DNA from: an uncultured Flavobacteriales bacterium
GTDB lineage: Bacteria; Bacteroidota; Bacteroidia; Flavobacteriales; Crocinitomicaceae
Assembly (NCBI GenBank): GCA_946479985.1
Contig: CAMLIF010000010.1
Location: 1 to 61,066 of the forward strand
Length of the DNA stretch: 61,066 nt
Direction: 5' to 3'
The notes below the pieces were generated by a model. The model saw only the letters and a program-made list of their open reading frames with translations. It made no database searches and was not told the DNA's origin. The translations under genes were made by a program, and so were the position numbers. The stretch's first letter is position 1. Each line of letters opens with the position of its first letter. Positions 52,333-61,066 of the stretch are shown here, piece after piece.

Positions 52333-54078
52333 TTATTCTCTTCTTTCGCCAATTTGTTGTCTCCACATAGCGTAATACAAGCCTTTTTCATCCAATAATT
52401 CGGCATGTTTCCCGGTTTCGATGATCACCCCTTTTTCTAAAACGAAAATGCGATCGGCATGCATAATGGTTGACAAACGGTGCGCAATAAGAACCGTAAT
52501 GTGTTCTTTTTTATCCGTAATCTGGCGAATTGTACTTGAAATGGCTTCTTCTGTAATGGAATCCAATGCAGATGTTGCCTCATCAAAAACCATTAATCGC
52601 GGGTGACGCAGCAAGGCTCTTGCGATAGACAATCGTTGTTTTTCGCCGCCACTCAATTTCATTCCACCTTCACCAATTACAGTTTCCAATCCGTTTTCGC
52701 TTCGTTCAATTAAACTGGCACAAGATGCCTGATTCAAAGCAAAATTAATCTCTTCATCCGTAGCGCTTGGTTTTACGAACAGTAAATTTTCTTTGATTGT
52801 TCCGGAAAACAATTGCGTATCCTGGGTTACGAAACCCAGCTGCTGCTGCAATTCTTCTTTATCAATGTCTTTGCTACTTACACCATTATAGGTAATTTCT
52901 CCTGTTGGAGAATTGTATAACCCGACAAGCAGTTTCACCAGGGTACTTTTTCCTGAACCACTTGGCCCGACGAATGCAATTGTTTCGCCCTTATTCACTT
53001 CAAACGAAATCCCGCTTAAGGCATCGAAAGAAGCGGTTTTGTGTCGGAACCCAACGTTGCTAAAGGCAAGCTTCTCTATTCCGTTTAATTTGCTTGGAAC
53101 TTCCGGTTTTACTTCAATTGGTGTTTCAATGATCTCAGCGAAATTATTCAACGAGGCTTCAGCTTCACGGTAAGAAATAATAACATTTCCAACTTCCTGT
53201 AACGGGCCGAAAATAAAGAATGAGTAAAATTGAAGCGTCATGATTTGACCAATTGTTAAAGTCTCCCTGAACACAAGGAACATAAGAAAGAACATAATGG
53301 ATTGACGCATCAAATTCACAAAAGTTCCCTGGGTGAAGGAAATACTTCTGATCTGACGCACTTTCTTCAGCTCCAGCAAAAGTATTTTACGCGTAGTATC
53401 GTTCAGGCGTTCCGTTTCCTGCGTTGCAAGACCCAAACTTTTTACCAGCTCAATGTTTCTCAAACTCTCGGTTGTACTTCCTGCTAATTGATTGGTTTCT
53501 TTTACAATTGTAGTTTGAACTTTCTTAATACGTTTCGAGAGTTTGTTCGTGATAAAACTCAATAAGGCTGCTGATCCGAGGTAAACTAAGATTAATCCCG
53601 GATGTACACTGATTGCGTATACGATTACGAATACCAAACCAACCAACGAGGTGAAAAGAATATTCACGAAATTCATAATGAACTTCTCATTGTCGATTCT
53701 TACCTTCTGAAGAATATTCAATGTTTCACCACTTCGTTTATCTTCAAATTCACTGAACGGAATCTGCAATGTGTGCTTCAATCCGTCGGTATAAATATCT
53801 GCTCCTACTTTTTGGATTGTCAGGTTCACAGTATAATCCTGGAATGCTTTTGCGATTCTGCTAACCATTGCAGCACCAATTGCCAGCGCGATTAAAGTAC
53901 CAACTCCGGTAAGGAATTCATGCTGATTGTAATTCTTCGGGTGAGTAGCATATTTATCCAGCAATCTTCCGAAGATGTATGGGTCTAAAAGAGAAAACGA
54001 CTGATTAATAGTCGCCAGTAACATAGAAAGGAAGACTAATCCTTTGTATTTTTTTAAATATGATATGAGTATTTTCAT
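52333..54078 (-). CDS. ABC exporter, fused permease and ATPase (MsbA/MDR type)
   Basis: This 581-residue half-transporter has six membrane helices (about residues 1-310) and an ATPase domain (about 335-575). Walker A is GPSGSGKST, the Q-loop is FVTQDTQLF, the signature is LSGGEKQR, Walker B is RLMVFDEATSALD and the switch histidine is in LIAHRLS. It works as a homodimer exporting lipids or drugs across the inner membrane; the substrate cannot be told. It stands alone, with a TAACTTTG box (54116-54123) 37 bases before the ATG. Confidence 0.94.
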   Translation of the reverse strand: MKILISYLKKYKGLVFLSMLLATINQSFSLLDPYIFGRLLDKYATHPKNYNQHEFLTGVGTLIALAIGAAMVSRIAKAFQDYTVNLTIQKVGADIYTDGLKHTLQIPFSEFEDKRSGETLNILQKVRIDNEKFIMNFVNILFTSLVGLVFVIVYAISVHPGLILVYLGSAALLSFITNKLSKRIKKVQTTIVKETNQLAGSTTESLRNIELVKSLGLATQETERLNDTTRKILLLELKKVRQIRSISFTQGTFVNLMRQSIMFFLMFLVFRETLTIGQIMTLQFYSFFIFGPLQEVGNVIISYREAEASLNNFAEIIETPIEVKPEVPSKLNGIEKLAFSNVGFRHKTASFDALSGISFEVNKGETIAFVGPSGSGKSTLVKLLVGLYNSPTGEITYNGVSSKDIDKEELQQQLGFVTQDTQLFSGTIKENLLFVKPSATDEEINFALNQASCASLIERSENGLETVIGEGGMKLSGGEKQRLSIARALLRHPRLMVFDEATSALDSITEEAISSTIRQITDKKEHITVLIAHRLSTIMHADRIFVLEKGVIIETGKHAELLDEKGLYYAMWRQQIGERRE

Positions 54079-54115
54079 TTTTCGAAGTTGAGCGAAATTT
54101 TATGATTCGCCGGTG

Positions 54116-54123
54116 CAAAGTTA
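54116..54123 (-). promoter_or_regulatory. -7 element TAACTTTG for the ABC exporter
   Basis: This exact TAnnTTTG match lies upstream of ATG 54078. CTG rather than TTG is found 19 bases further up. Confidence 0.5.
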
Positions 54124-54263
54124 AGGATTGAAAAATCAAAAACAGCATAAATATTTTAAATATTTACCGCGGTAGATTTATGAAATACAAAACCCTTGTC
54201 TACATCGAGTATCGAAATTTTACAACTTGAAAAAGGTAAGTTTGTTTAGAAAGACGAGGATTA

Positions 54264-54761
54264 TCAATCGAGTATATCAGGGTTAGATGTCATACCAAAA
54301 GAACCTCCTTTCGGTGATTCTCTGAACGCTTTTTTAATACCTGCAGCTTTTACCCAGTAAATGATCCACAGAACCAAACACCCTAATGACAGTATTGAAC
54401 TTAATCTTCCGACATACCCTGATTCCTCCCTTAACTGGTTACAAATCACCTGCACAACGCTGACGATTGAAATTACCATTCCCAGAGCACGCAAAGAATC
54501 ACCAAATGCAGGCATGCGTCTGGATTCAGCTTCCAATCGAATTGATTCAGAGATTTTAGGATACATAATAAACGGATATACGAGATTAAAAAGCGGTATA
54601 AACATCAAAAACACATTGGCAGGAGGCATTTGTCGGTTAGATTCATCAATTTCCTTCAAAAGGTTCATTAAATTGATCAGGTAAAAAACAAAAGCTACGA
54701 TTAGACCGGCAATAACGACGAATCCGATGATTATGGCTATAAGTATGGCTGGTCCATGCAT
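54264..54761 (-). CDS. Small membrane protein, unknown function
   Basis: The 165-residue product has four hydrophobic helices (about residues 5-30, 45-65, 90-112 and 125-145) and short polar loops. MPPANVFLMFIPLFNLVYPFIMYPKISESIRLEAESR resembles DUF4328-like proteins, but the match is uncertain. The open frame extends to 54842 with polar residues; ATG 54761 (MHGPAILIAIIIGF) fits a membrane start. A TATTTTTG element lies 28 bases upstream. Confidence 0.6.
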   Translation of the reverse strand: MHGPAILIAIIIGFVVIAGLIVAFVFYLINLMNLLKEIDESNRQMPPANVFLMFIPLFNLVYPFIMYPKISESIRLEAESRRMPAFGDSLRALGMVISIVSVVQVICNQLREESGYVGRLSSILSLGCLVLWIIYWVKAAGIKKAFRESPKGGSFGMTSNPDILD

Positions 54762-54789
54762 ATTGATCAAATTAAGATTATAAGTCCTA

Positions 54790-54797
54790 CAAAAATA
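54790..54797 (-). promoter_or_regulatory. -7 element TATTTTTG for the small membrane protein
   Basis: This exact TAnnTTTG match on the minus strand supports ATG 54761 over the upstream start at 54842, because that start would lie upstream of the promoter. Confidence 0.4.
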
Positions 54798-54902
54798 AGA
54801 TTCTCCGGAACATAGGATGTTTTTGGGAAAAGATTGTTTCATAACTTGAAAGCAACAAAAAAGGGACCGTTTCCAGTCCCTGATTCACTTAACATATTGT
54901 CT

Positions 54903-56486
54903 TTAATGATCCGCCGCAACAACTGCTGCACCTTTTTTAGTTCTGATCAGTAATACAACCGGGACAAAGACAAGAACCAACATAGAAACCATAAAGAATC
55001 CCTGATCGTAACTCACAATCATTTGCTGTTTGGTCAAAATTCCATCCATCATCTTATTAGCTGCTGCCTCTGCCGCTTCCGGAGAAAATCCTTTTGAAAC
55101 ATAATTCTGAGTCAGCATTTGAAGCCGTTCTGCCACTTTTGAATCGCCGCTGTCAATGTAACCCAACATGCTGCCGCGAACATTCGCATTTCTGAACGAC
55201 AGGTAAACGTTGATCAAAGCAATACCAACAGAACCACCCAGCTGGCGAACCATATTCGACAAACCGATAGCCTGCGCCATATCTTTTCCGCGCAAACCAG
55301 CTACGGAAAGGGAAAGAATCGGCGACATCATGAATGCCATCCCGAAACCACGGAGTACAAACGGCAGATAGAAGTTGCTTTCCGACGAATCCGGTGACGA
55401 AAACGACAGCATAAACACGAACAAAAACGTAATCATTACCCCTGTTAGAATCACAATTTTCGGATTGATTCCTGTTCCTAAGATTCTCGCCACCAAAGGC
55501 ATTGCAAATGCAGTACAGAGTGCTCCCGGAATCATGAACACCCCGGTTTGTGTAGCTGTCCAGCCAAGCGATATCTGTACAAAAAGCGGAAAGATGAAGA
55601 CAGTTCCAAAGAGAACCAATCCGAGAATAAAGTTCATAATTGCCCCCATTACCAGGTTATAATTGGAATACAGCCGAATGTTTACCGCCGGATAATCTAT
55701 ACTGAGCTCACGGTAGATAAAGGCAATCAGCCCTACAATGGCAATAAGTGAAACAGCAGTTATCTCATGACTTTCAAACCAATCGTTAGCTGTACCTTCT
55801 TCCAAAACGTACTGAATAGAACCGATGGAAACTACCAGGAACAAAATTCCCCACCAGTCGATCCTGGACGGTTTGACTGCCCCGGGCCTGTCAGTAACAT
55901 ACCTGTAACTCAAAATTGCTGCTACAATTCCAATCGGAATGTTCACAAAAAACACCCAGTGCCATGAAAAATGATCTGTAATATAGCCACCAAGTGTTGG
56001 TCCGAACGTTGGTCCGAGAATCAAACCCATCCCAAAAATAGCTCCTGCAACCCCAACTTTCTCAGGCGGAAATGCTCCGAAAATAATGGTCTGAGCTGTA
56101 GAAAGCAACCCTCCGCCTCCTAATCCCTGAACGAAACGCCAGAAAACCAAAGTCCACAAATCATCTGACAAGCCGCACATAAGTGAGGCAAACGTAAATA
56201 TGATCACCGAACCGGTAAAATAATTTTTCCTTCCGAAAAGATCACTCAACATACTGGTGAGTGGAATGATAATTACGTTCGAGATTCCGTAAGCCGTAAC
56301 AACCCAGGCAATCTCGGTTGTTGTTGCACCAATGTTTCCTGAAATTTCTCGCAGGGAAACATTTACAATCGTTGTGTCAAGCAATTCGAGTATGGCACAA
56401 CTGATTGCCGTAATAACCAGTATCCATTTGGCCGAGCCGGTTGGATACTGTGCTACAGCAGGAAGTGTTTGTGCATTAGAACTCAT
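54903..56486 (-). CDS. DHA2-family drug:proton antiporter (EmrB type)
   Basis: This 527-residue major facilitator has 14 membrane helices. Motif C-like ILGPTFGPTLGGYI, the DHA2 start LLDTTIVNVSL and the motif A-like SDLFGRKNYFTG are visible. It pumps drugs or other hydrophobic compounds across the inner membrane, in a tripartite complex with the adaptor and TolC genes just upstream. It begins two bases after the adaptor stop and is the last gene of the TetR-controlled operon. Confidence 0.93.
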   Translation of the reverse strand: MSSNAQTLPAVAQYPTGSAKWILVITAISCAILELLDTTIVNVSLREISGNIGATTTEIAWVVTAYGISNVIIIPLTSMLSDLFGRKNYFTGSVIIFTFASLMCGLSDDLWTLVFWRFVQGLGGGGLLSTAQTIIFGAFPPEKVGVAGAIFGMGLILGPTFGPTLGGYITDHFSWHWVFFVNIPIGIVAAILSYRYVTDRPGAVKPSRIDWWGILFLVVSIGSIQYVLEEGTANDWFESHEITAVSLIAIVGLIAFIYRELSIDYPAVNIRLYSNYNLVMGAIMNFILGLVLFGTVFIFPLFVQISLGWTATQTGVFMIPGALCTAFAMPLVARILGTGINPKIVILTGVMITFLFVFMLSFSSPDSSESNFYLPFVLRGFGMAFMMSPILSLSVAGLRGKDMAQAIGLSNMVRQLGGSVGIALINVYLSFRNANVRGSMLGYIDSGDSKVAERLQMLTQNYVSKGFSPEAAEAAANKMMDGILTKQQMIVSYDQGFFMVSMLVLVFVPVVLLIRTKKGAAVVAADH

Positions 56487-56488
56487 GC

Positions 56489-57583
56489 TTATTTCGTTTT
56501 AACAGTAACGTATGCGCTTAATCCGGGGAAGAGCATTTTCAATTGTGCTTTCGTAAGATTGTTCAAAGAAATTTTCACCGGTACGCGTTGAACAATTTTC
56601 ACAAAGTTACCTGTGGAATTGTCAGGAGGAAGCAAAGAAAATTTAGCTCCCGTTGCACCGATAAACGAGTTCAGTTTCCCTTTCAGTCTCATGTCAGGGT
56701 AAGCATCTATTTTTACTTCAACCGGCTGGCCAATTTTCATTTCTCCCAATTGCGTTTCTTTGAAATTGGCTGAAATCCACAGAGTCGTATTGTCGATTAC
56801 AGAACACATCGGAGAACCAACTGAGATAAACTGTCCAACTTCAATGCTTCTCTTAGAAACAATTCCGTCACACGGTGCTTCGATTGTTGCGTAGTCCAAC
56901 TGTGTTTGAGCTAATTTTAACTCAGCTTCACGCTGACGGACCAATGCCTCAGCAAGTGAAATCAGCGATTGCTGGCCTAATGCCTGTGAACGAACACCGG
57001 CCGATTGAGACTTCGATGCTTTATATTGTTTCACAGATGCGTCATATTGTGCCTGGGCAACTTCCAGTTCTGCGCTTACATTGTCTAAATCTGCCTTTGT
57101 AGCTGCCTTGGCGTTGTACATATTTTTCACTCGTTTGAAATCTTCTTTCGTTTTGTTCAAACGCGCCTGGGCAGTTTTAATCGATTCCTGTGTTGTCTCA
57201 GTTGAAAACATGGCTGCAGTCGCATTGTCGTTTGACGTTACCGCGTTGCTTTTTACAGCACTCAAATTGGCTATTGCATTCGCAAGTGCAGCTTCAGCCT
57301 GTGCCACTTTTGTTCTGAACTCCGTATCATCAATAGTTACCAAAAGCTGACCTTTCTTCACTAGTTGATTGTCTTCGAAATGCACCTCTTTCACATATCC
57401 TGAAATGGATGATCGAATAGGTACGATATCTGCATCCAGCTGAGCGTTGTCAGTAGATTCTGTTCCACCGCCGCTAAAGAAGAAAAACATTCCAACTGCT
57501 ACTGCAGCTACTAATCCGATAATGACGAATTTCATTTTTCCGGATTTCTTTTTTTCTATTGTTTGTGTTTCCTGATTTTCCAT
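56489..57583 (-). CDS. HlyD/EmrA-type membrane fusion protein
   Basis: The 364-residue product has a short cytoplasmic start, one membrane helix (MKFVIIGLVAAVAVGMFFFF), a lipoyl domain split around a long alpha-helical hairpin (about 85-200) and a beta-barrel region with TLWISANFKETQLGEMKIGQPVEVKID. This is the periplasmic adaptor between the DHA2 pump and the TolC channel. The frame opens at 57634 inside tolC, but ATG 57583 (MENQETQTIEKKK) is preferred and leaves four bases after the TolC stop. Confidence 0.92.
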   Translation of the reverse strand: MENQETQTIEKKKSGKMKFVIIGLVAAVAVGMFFFFSGGGTESTDNAQLDADIVPIRSSISGYVKEVHFEDNQLVKKGQLLVTIDDTEFRTKVAQAEAALANAIANLSAVKSNAVTSNDNATAAMFSTETTQESIKTAQARLNKTKEDFKRVKNMYNAKAATKADLDNVSAELEVAQAQYDASVKQYKASKSQSAGVRSQALGQQSLISLAEALVRQREAELKLAQTQLDYATIEAPCDGIVSKRSIEVGQFISVGSPMCSVIDNTTLWISANFKETQLGEMKIGQPVEVKIDAYPDMRLKGKLNSFIGATGAKFSLLPPDNSTGNFVKIVQRVPVKISLNNLTKAQLKMLFPGLSAYVTVKTK

Positions 57584-57587
57584 GTTC

Positions 57588-58850
57588 TTAAAATTTGATT
57601 GCACCCGATGTTGCATTGATTGTCGAAATAGCATTCATCTTTCTGATTTCATGCACTTTTTTGTTCAGTTGAGCCTGCAATTCTGCATTCAACTGGGTTA
57701 AGTAATTGGCAACGGTTATTTTTCCGTTTTCCATTTGCGAAGTCGCGGTTTGCGTAACATTGTGGCGTTTTTCAATGATCAGATCATCTTTATCAATCAA
57801 TTGATTCAATGCCTCCAGCTGCGCAGTTTGACTGTTCATTGAAGTTTCTATGTTAAATAAGAATACTTCACGCTGAATATCCAATAAGCTTTTGTTTAAC
57901 TCCAGTTTAGTATGTTCGCGTTTCAATCCGTAAAGTGAACTAACATTCCAGCGAACCGTTAAATTGGCACTTCCGAAGAAACGTAGCTCCTGGTTAAGGA
58001 AGTTAGGGCCTGGTCGACCATAATTCCCGGCAACACCAACACTCACACGTGGCAAAGCATAGGCATTGGTAAGCGAGAAACGCTCATCCAGCAATTTAGT
58101 TTGCAAATCAAACATGCGTAATTCCGGACGTGAGATTTGCACTATTGCCGTTTTACCACCAATCGGGGTTTCAATCATAACAGTGTTTTCATCTACTTTC
58201 TTGTTGATGAACAGGGTTAATGAGCTGTATAAACCCGCCAAGTTATATTTCGATTCTATCAGGTTTTGATCTGTTTTCAGAATCTCGGCTTCCAATTCAT
58301 CCAGTGTACTTTCCAAAACTGTTTCGTTCTGAACAGCCACCTTCATATTGGTAAAACGATTGTTCAGATCCTGTTTATACAGTTCAAGGATTTTTACGTT
58401 TTCACGACCCAAAAGAATATTCACATACAACTGATTGACACGTTCCACAATTTTATACAAATCCACTTCGTTTCTCTGAATCTCCAATTGCGTATTAATT
58501 GCCTCAATATTTTTTTGAGATTTAGTGGTTCCGCCGTCAATCAACACCTGCTCCACACTCAATGAAGTCATGTATGCATCATGCGGGAAGGAAATATCCA
58601 TTCCAGGAAAATCAAATGCAACAACTTCTGTATTGTACGTAGCTTGTCCCTGGAAATTTACTTTTGGCAGCCAATTTTCACGAATGGCTTTCTCGTTCTC
58701 TTTTGCCTGAAGCAGAGTCACTTGGTTAAGTTTGATGGCCGGATAGTTTGCTTTCGACCAGGCGATGCAGGAATCCAGTGAAATGGATTGAGCAAAACCT
58801 GAAGATGCCGCAAGCAATATCAAGCCGGTTAATAATGTACGCATTTTCAT
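57588..58850 (-). CDS. TolC-family outer-membrane efflux protein
   Basis: This 420-residue protein has a signal peptide (MKMRTLLTGLILLAASSGFAQ) and two repeats of long coiled-coil helices with short strands, the TolC layout. It forms the outer-membrane channel for the efflux pump encoded downstream. Its ATG overlaps the tetR stop (ATGA, four bases), which indicates translational coupling with the regulator. Confidence 0.92.
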   Translation of the reverse strand: MKMRTLLTGLILLAASSGFAQSISLDSCIAWSKANYPAIKLNQVTLLQAKENEKAIRENWLPKVNFQGQATYNTEVVAFDFPGMDISFPHDAYMTSLSVEQVLIDGGTTKSQKNIEAINTQLEIQRNEVDLYKIVERVNQLYVNILLGRENVKILELYKQDLNNRFTNMKVAVQNETVLESTLDELEAEILKTDQNLIESKYNLAGLYSSLTLFINKKVDENTVMIETPIGGKTAIVQISRPELRMFDLQTKLLDERFSLTNAYALPRVSVGVAGNYGRPGPNFLNQELRFFGSANLTVRWNVSSLYGLKREHTKLELNKSLLDIQREVFLFNIETSMNSQTAQLEALNQLIDKDDLIIEKRHNVTQTATSQMENGKITVANYLTQLNAELQAQLNKKVHEIRKMNAISTINATSGAIKF

Positions 58851-59467
58851 TTGTTTGTTTGTTTTAATTTGTAGGAAACGAAGTCTTTCACCGACTGTTT
58901 GATTTGATCAATGCTGTCTTCCGACCATTTGTATCCGGATTTTTTCATCATTGCCTTAAAAATGGGCGATGCCAGGAAAGGATAAGCACATAATGAATGA
59001 AGATTTACGAGGAAAATAATCGGATTTAAATCGGAAATCTCCCCTTTTTCAATAGCCTCGTTTAATGCCGGGATGAGCATCGTGTTTTTCTTTTTCTTTA
59101 ATCCTTCCACTTTTGCACGAAACAATTCCGGATTAATGGAAATCTCTTTGATAATGAAAATCGACATCTGAGGATATTCCATGTAGAACTGAAAAACATT
59201 GTCGATATATTGATGAACGCGCTCCGTAAGCGGCAGGGAAAGATCTCCGATCACAGTCATCTGATCAAAATATTTCTCCAAAGCACCTTCAAAAACCGCA
59301 TCGAACAATTTCTCTTTACTTCTGAAATAATAATGTAAAAGCGCCTTGTTGATTCCTGCTGTATCAGCAATATCCTGCATCCTTGCACCATACAGGCCAT
59401 ATTTCATGAAGACAATCTTGGCCGCCTCCAGGATCTTTTCTTCTGTTTTTCCGTCTTCTGTTCCCAT
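58847..59467 (-). CDS. TetR/AcrR-family repressor of the efflux operon
   Basis: This 206-residue regulator has the TetR helix-turn-helix at the N-terminus (EKILEAAKIVFMKYGLYGARMQDIADTAGINKALLHYYFRSKEKLF, residues about 10-55), followed by a helical ligand-binding domain. It is first in the tetR-tolC-adaptor-pump operon. A perfect inverted repeat just upstream (59479-59500) covers the predicted start of transcription, so it probably represses its own operon until a ligand binds. Confidence 0.93.
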   Translation of the reverse strand: MGTEDGKTEEKILEAAKIVFMKYGLYGARMQDIADTAGINKALLHYYFRSKEKLFDAVFEGALEKYFDQMTVIGDLSLPLTERVHQYIDNVFQFYMEYPQMSIFIIKEISINPELFRAKVEGLKKKKNTMLIPALNEAIEKGEISDLNPIIFLVNLHSLCAYPFLASPIFKAMMKKSGYKWSEDSIDQIKQSVKDFVSYKLKQTNK

Positions 59468-59478
59468 ACTGATTATTT

Positions 59479-59500
59479 GGTTTAACCATTTGGTTAAACC
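59479..59500. promoter_or_regulatory. TetR operator (10-bp inverted repeat)
   Basis: The arms GGTTTAACCA and TGGTTAAACC are perfectly complementary with a TT spacer. The site begins one base after the -7 box and ends 11 bases before the tetR ATG, so a bound dimer would block RNA polymerase at the start site. Confidence 0.85.
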
Positions 59501-59501
59501 G

Positions 59502-59532
59502 CAAAGTTAAGTGCATTTTTCATTTAGCCAAA
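59502..59532 (-). promoter_or_regulatory. Promoter TTTG-N19-TAACTTTG of the tetR efflux operon
   Basis: TTTG (59529-59532) and TAACTTTG (59502-59509) on the minus strand, 19 bases apart, match the Bacteroidota consensus fully. The operator lies directly downstream. Confidence 0.8.
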
Positions 59533-59614
59533 AGATTTCAGAAAAAATTTACCAAGGTATATTTTTAAGCTACTTTCGCAGTAACTTTATGCTTCTTCAT
59601 TTATATCCGTAATC

Positions 59615-60784
59615 ATGAACAATTTCGAAATAACGCAACCAACCACTCTTATTTTCGGGAAGGATCAATTGCCGGCTGTCAAAGCGCAGTTGCAGAAACA
59701 TTGCAAAGACAACCGAATTCTGATCACATACGGTGGCGGGTCAATTGAACGATCAGGATTTCTGGACAAGCTAAAGGCAGAACTTAGCAGTTATCAACTT
59801 CACTTTTTCGGCGGAATTGAAGCTAATCCGGAGTTTAGCACCTTAATGCGCGCAGTGGAATATATTCGCGAAAACAATATTCTGTTTATTCTCGCAGTTG
59901 GCGGTGGTTCGGTAATTGACGGAACGAAATTTATTTCCGGAGCGGTTGGTTACGCCGGCGATCCGTGGGAAGTTCTTTTAAGAGAACCTGGGAAAGTTTT
60001 TACAACAGCCGTTCCTTTCGGATGTATTCTGACTATTCCGGCAACAGGTTCCGAATCCAATTCAGGAGCAGTTATCAGCAGATCGGAACTAAAGGAGAAA
60101 CGAACGATGGGCGGACCTCTTTTCTTTCCGCTTTTCGCCCTCCTCGACCCAACTTTCGTGGCAACTCTTCCAAAACGACAATTGGCAAACGGAGTAATTG
60201 ATGCTTTTACCCATACAACAGAACAATACCTCACGTTTGTCGGTGAAAACAAATTGCAGGAGCGTTTTGCAGAAGGAATTTTGTCGACATTGATTGAAAT
60301 AGGAGAAGCCGTGGTTGCAAATCCGGCCGATTACGAACTTGCATCACAACTGATGTATTGTGCCAACCAGGCATTGAACGGAACATTACGCTGCGGGGTA
60401 ACAACCGATTGGGCAACCCACATGATTGGACATGAACTAACTGCACTTCATGGAATTGATCACGCTCAAACACTTGCCATTATTGCGCCTCGTTTATACG
60501 AAGCAACATTTGAAAGCAAAAAAGCAAAATTGACCCAATACGGAAAACGCGTTTGGAACTTAAGCGGGACGGAAGATGAAATTGCTCGTGAAGCTATTGC
60601 CAAAACAGAACAATTCTTCCATTCTTTGGGTGTTGCAACAAAAATTTCCGATTATACAACTGATTACGCAAACAGTGCCGCTATTGTAAAGGAACGATTT
60701 ACACAACGCGGATGGATGGCTTTGGGAGAATCTCAGAAAATCACTCCGGAAGTAGCTGAGTCTATTGTTCTTGCTTCTATCTAG
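59615..60784 (+). CDS. Iron-containing alcohol dehydrogenase (YqhD/butanol dehydrogenase-like)
   Basis: This 389-residue group III alcohol dehydrogenase has the NAD(P) loop VGGGSVIDGTKFI and the metal ligands in NGVIDAFTHTTEQYL (Asp, His) and HELTALHGIDHAQTL (His, His). FGKDQLPAVKAQL at the start and PATGSESNSGAVI are typical of YqhD-like enzymes, which reduce aldehydes with NADPH. ATG 59615 is divergent from tetR, so a link with detoxification is possible but unproven. A TACTTTCG box about 38 bases upstream is a weak -7 match. Confidence 0.92.
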   Translation: MNNFEITQPTTLIFGKDQLPAVKAQLQKHCKDNRILITYGGGSIERSGFLDKLKAELSSYQLHFFGGIEANPEFSTLMRAVEYIRENNILFILAVGGGSVIDGTKFISGAVGYAGDPWEVLLREPGKVFTTAVPFGCILTIPATGSESNSGAVISRSELKEKRTMGGPLFFPLFALLDPTFVATLPKRQLANGVIDAFTHTTEQYLTFVGENKLQERFAEGILSTLIEIGEAVVANPADYELASQLMYCANQALNGTLRCGVTTDWATHMIGHELTALHGIDHAQTLAIIAPRLYEATFESKKAKLTQYGKRVWNLSGTEDEIAREAIAKTEQFFHSLGVATKISDYTTDYANSAAIVKERFTQRGWMALGESQKITPEVAESIVLASI

Positions 60785-60794
60785 TCAATTCTCC

Positions 60795-60861
60795 CGCGCA
60801 GGACGCAAAGTTTTGGAATTCAAGCTTATCGGCATGCATTTTCTCTCCGCGTGCTCTGCGT
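60795..60861. repeat. Degenerate inverted ACGCAAAG / CTCTGCGT segment
   Basis: ACGCAAAG (60803-60810) and CTCTGCGT near 60854-60861 pair at seven of eight positions, both within CG-rich words (CGCGCAGGACG, CCGCGTGCTC). It resembles the common degraded CTTTGCGT-type intergenic repeats of Bacteroidota. It lies between the dehydrogenase and the transposase fragment. Confidence 0.35.
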
Positions 60862-60888
60862 ATTCTAAGGTTTTAATATATCCAAATT

Positions 60889-61066
60889 TTATCTGACTAA
60901 ATTCACATAAGGTTCATCTCTTTTGACAACGGCGAAGACACGACTAACGATTTTGCAGGCTACAGAGTTGATTACAACCATACGATGTTTTCCTTCTTTC
61001 ATTTTCCTGTTGCAGAGTTTGCTCCGTTGAACAAGAGTGTTTTCATTGTCCGATTCCTCAGGGAAC
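60889..61066 (-). mobile_element. C-terminal part of an IS110-family-like transposase (cut by window edge)
   Basis: A minus-strand frame open from the window edge to a TAA at 60889-60891 encodes 58 residues with segments KLCNRKMKEG, GKHRMVVINSVACKIVSR, VFAVVKRDEPYVNLVR. This matches the conserved basic C-terminus of IS110/IS116/IS902 transposases as I know it. Whether the rest is intact lies outside the window. No terminal inverted repeats are expected for this family and none are seen. Confidence 0.75.

Noticed and set aside
1..61066. CRISPR arrays, rRNA genes, prophage or restriction/defence systems
   Set aside because: I looked for regularly spaced repeats, rRNA segments, phage structural genes and nuclease-methylase pairs and saw none.

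Overview
The window is chromosomal DNA of a member of the Bacteroidota, most likely order Flavobacteriales and probably close to Fluviicola/Crocinitomicaceae (the family placement is inference). Supporting signs are a complete sprA gene for the type IX secretion system (T9SS) translocon, several secreted proteins with T9SS type A C-terminal sorting domains, Bacteroidota-specific families (DUF6427, DUF6029, Omp28-like), and promoters of the TTTG/TAnnTTTG type with almost no Shine-Dalgarno sequences. No prophage, CRISPR array, rRNA or complete mobile element is visible. A partial IS110-like transposase lies at the right edge.

Layout. 1-797: end of one lipoprotein gene and a tandem, truncated second copy. 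790-5079 (minus): a CNNM/CorC membrane protein, purD and purQ, and a DUF6427 membrane protein. 5160-15809 (minus): an apparent operon maeB - ruvA - sprA - SSAT-like acetyltransferase. 15944-22914: secreted proteins, including an Omp28-like T9SS cargo protein, a zinc-ligand-less sirtuin, and a TlpA thioredoxin - DUF6029 - Omp28 lipoprotein operon. 23057-26603: a small conserved-looking protein, a biotin carrier protein and an M1 aminopeptidase lipoprotein. 26735-31995 (minus): a polytopic membrane protein coupled to a large SprA-like beta-barrel protein. 32178-33545: a membrane-anchored SpoIIE/PP2C phosphatase. 33695-37076 (minus): class I ribonucleotide reductase nrdB-nrdA. 37728-43138: ComF, a membrane protein, two small exported proteins sharing a repeated motif, and a VWA protein next to a TPR-adenylate cyclase. 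43270-46978: OsmC, GNAT, MpaB-like oxygenase, fatty acid desaturase and a lipoprotein. 47070-52250: metG, a T9SS cargo protein, a DUF1275 protein and tRNA-Ser(GGA), surrounded by fragments of tRNA-Ser and metG. 52333-60784: an ABC exporter, a small membrane protein, a tetR-tolC-emrA-emrB type efflux operon with a clear operator, and an iron-containing alcohol dehydrogenase.

How it fits together. The window joins housekeeping functions (purine synthesis, deoxynucleotide synthesis, methionyl-tRNA charging, recombination) with envelope functions typical of the phylum: the T9SS channel SprA, its likely cargo, thiol-redox proteins exported to the periplasm or surface, and a drug-efflux module under local TetR control. 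The most unusual DNA lies between genes. Two perfect palindromes keep their pairing through a compensatory change. Two broken tRNA-Ser copies carry palindromic inserts in their D- and T-arms. A decayed metG 5' fragment sits beside a gene flanked by tRNA-Ser 3'-end repeats. A pair of neighbouring small exported proteins is built from four copies of an approximately 40-residue motif that I do not recognise.
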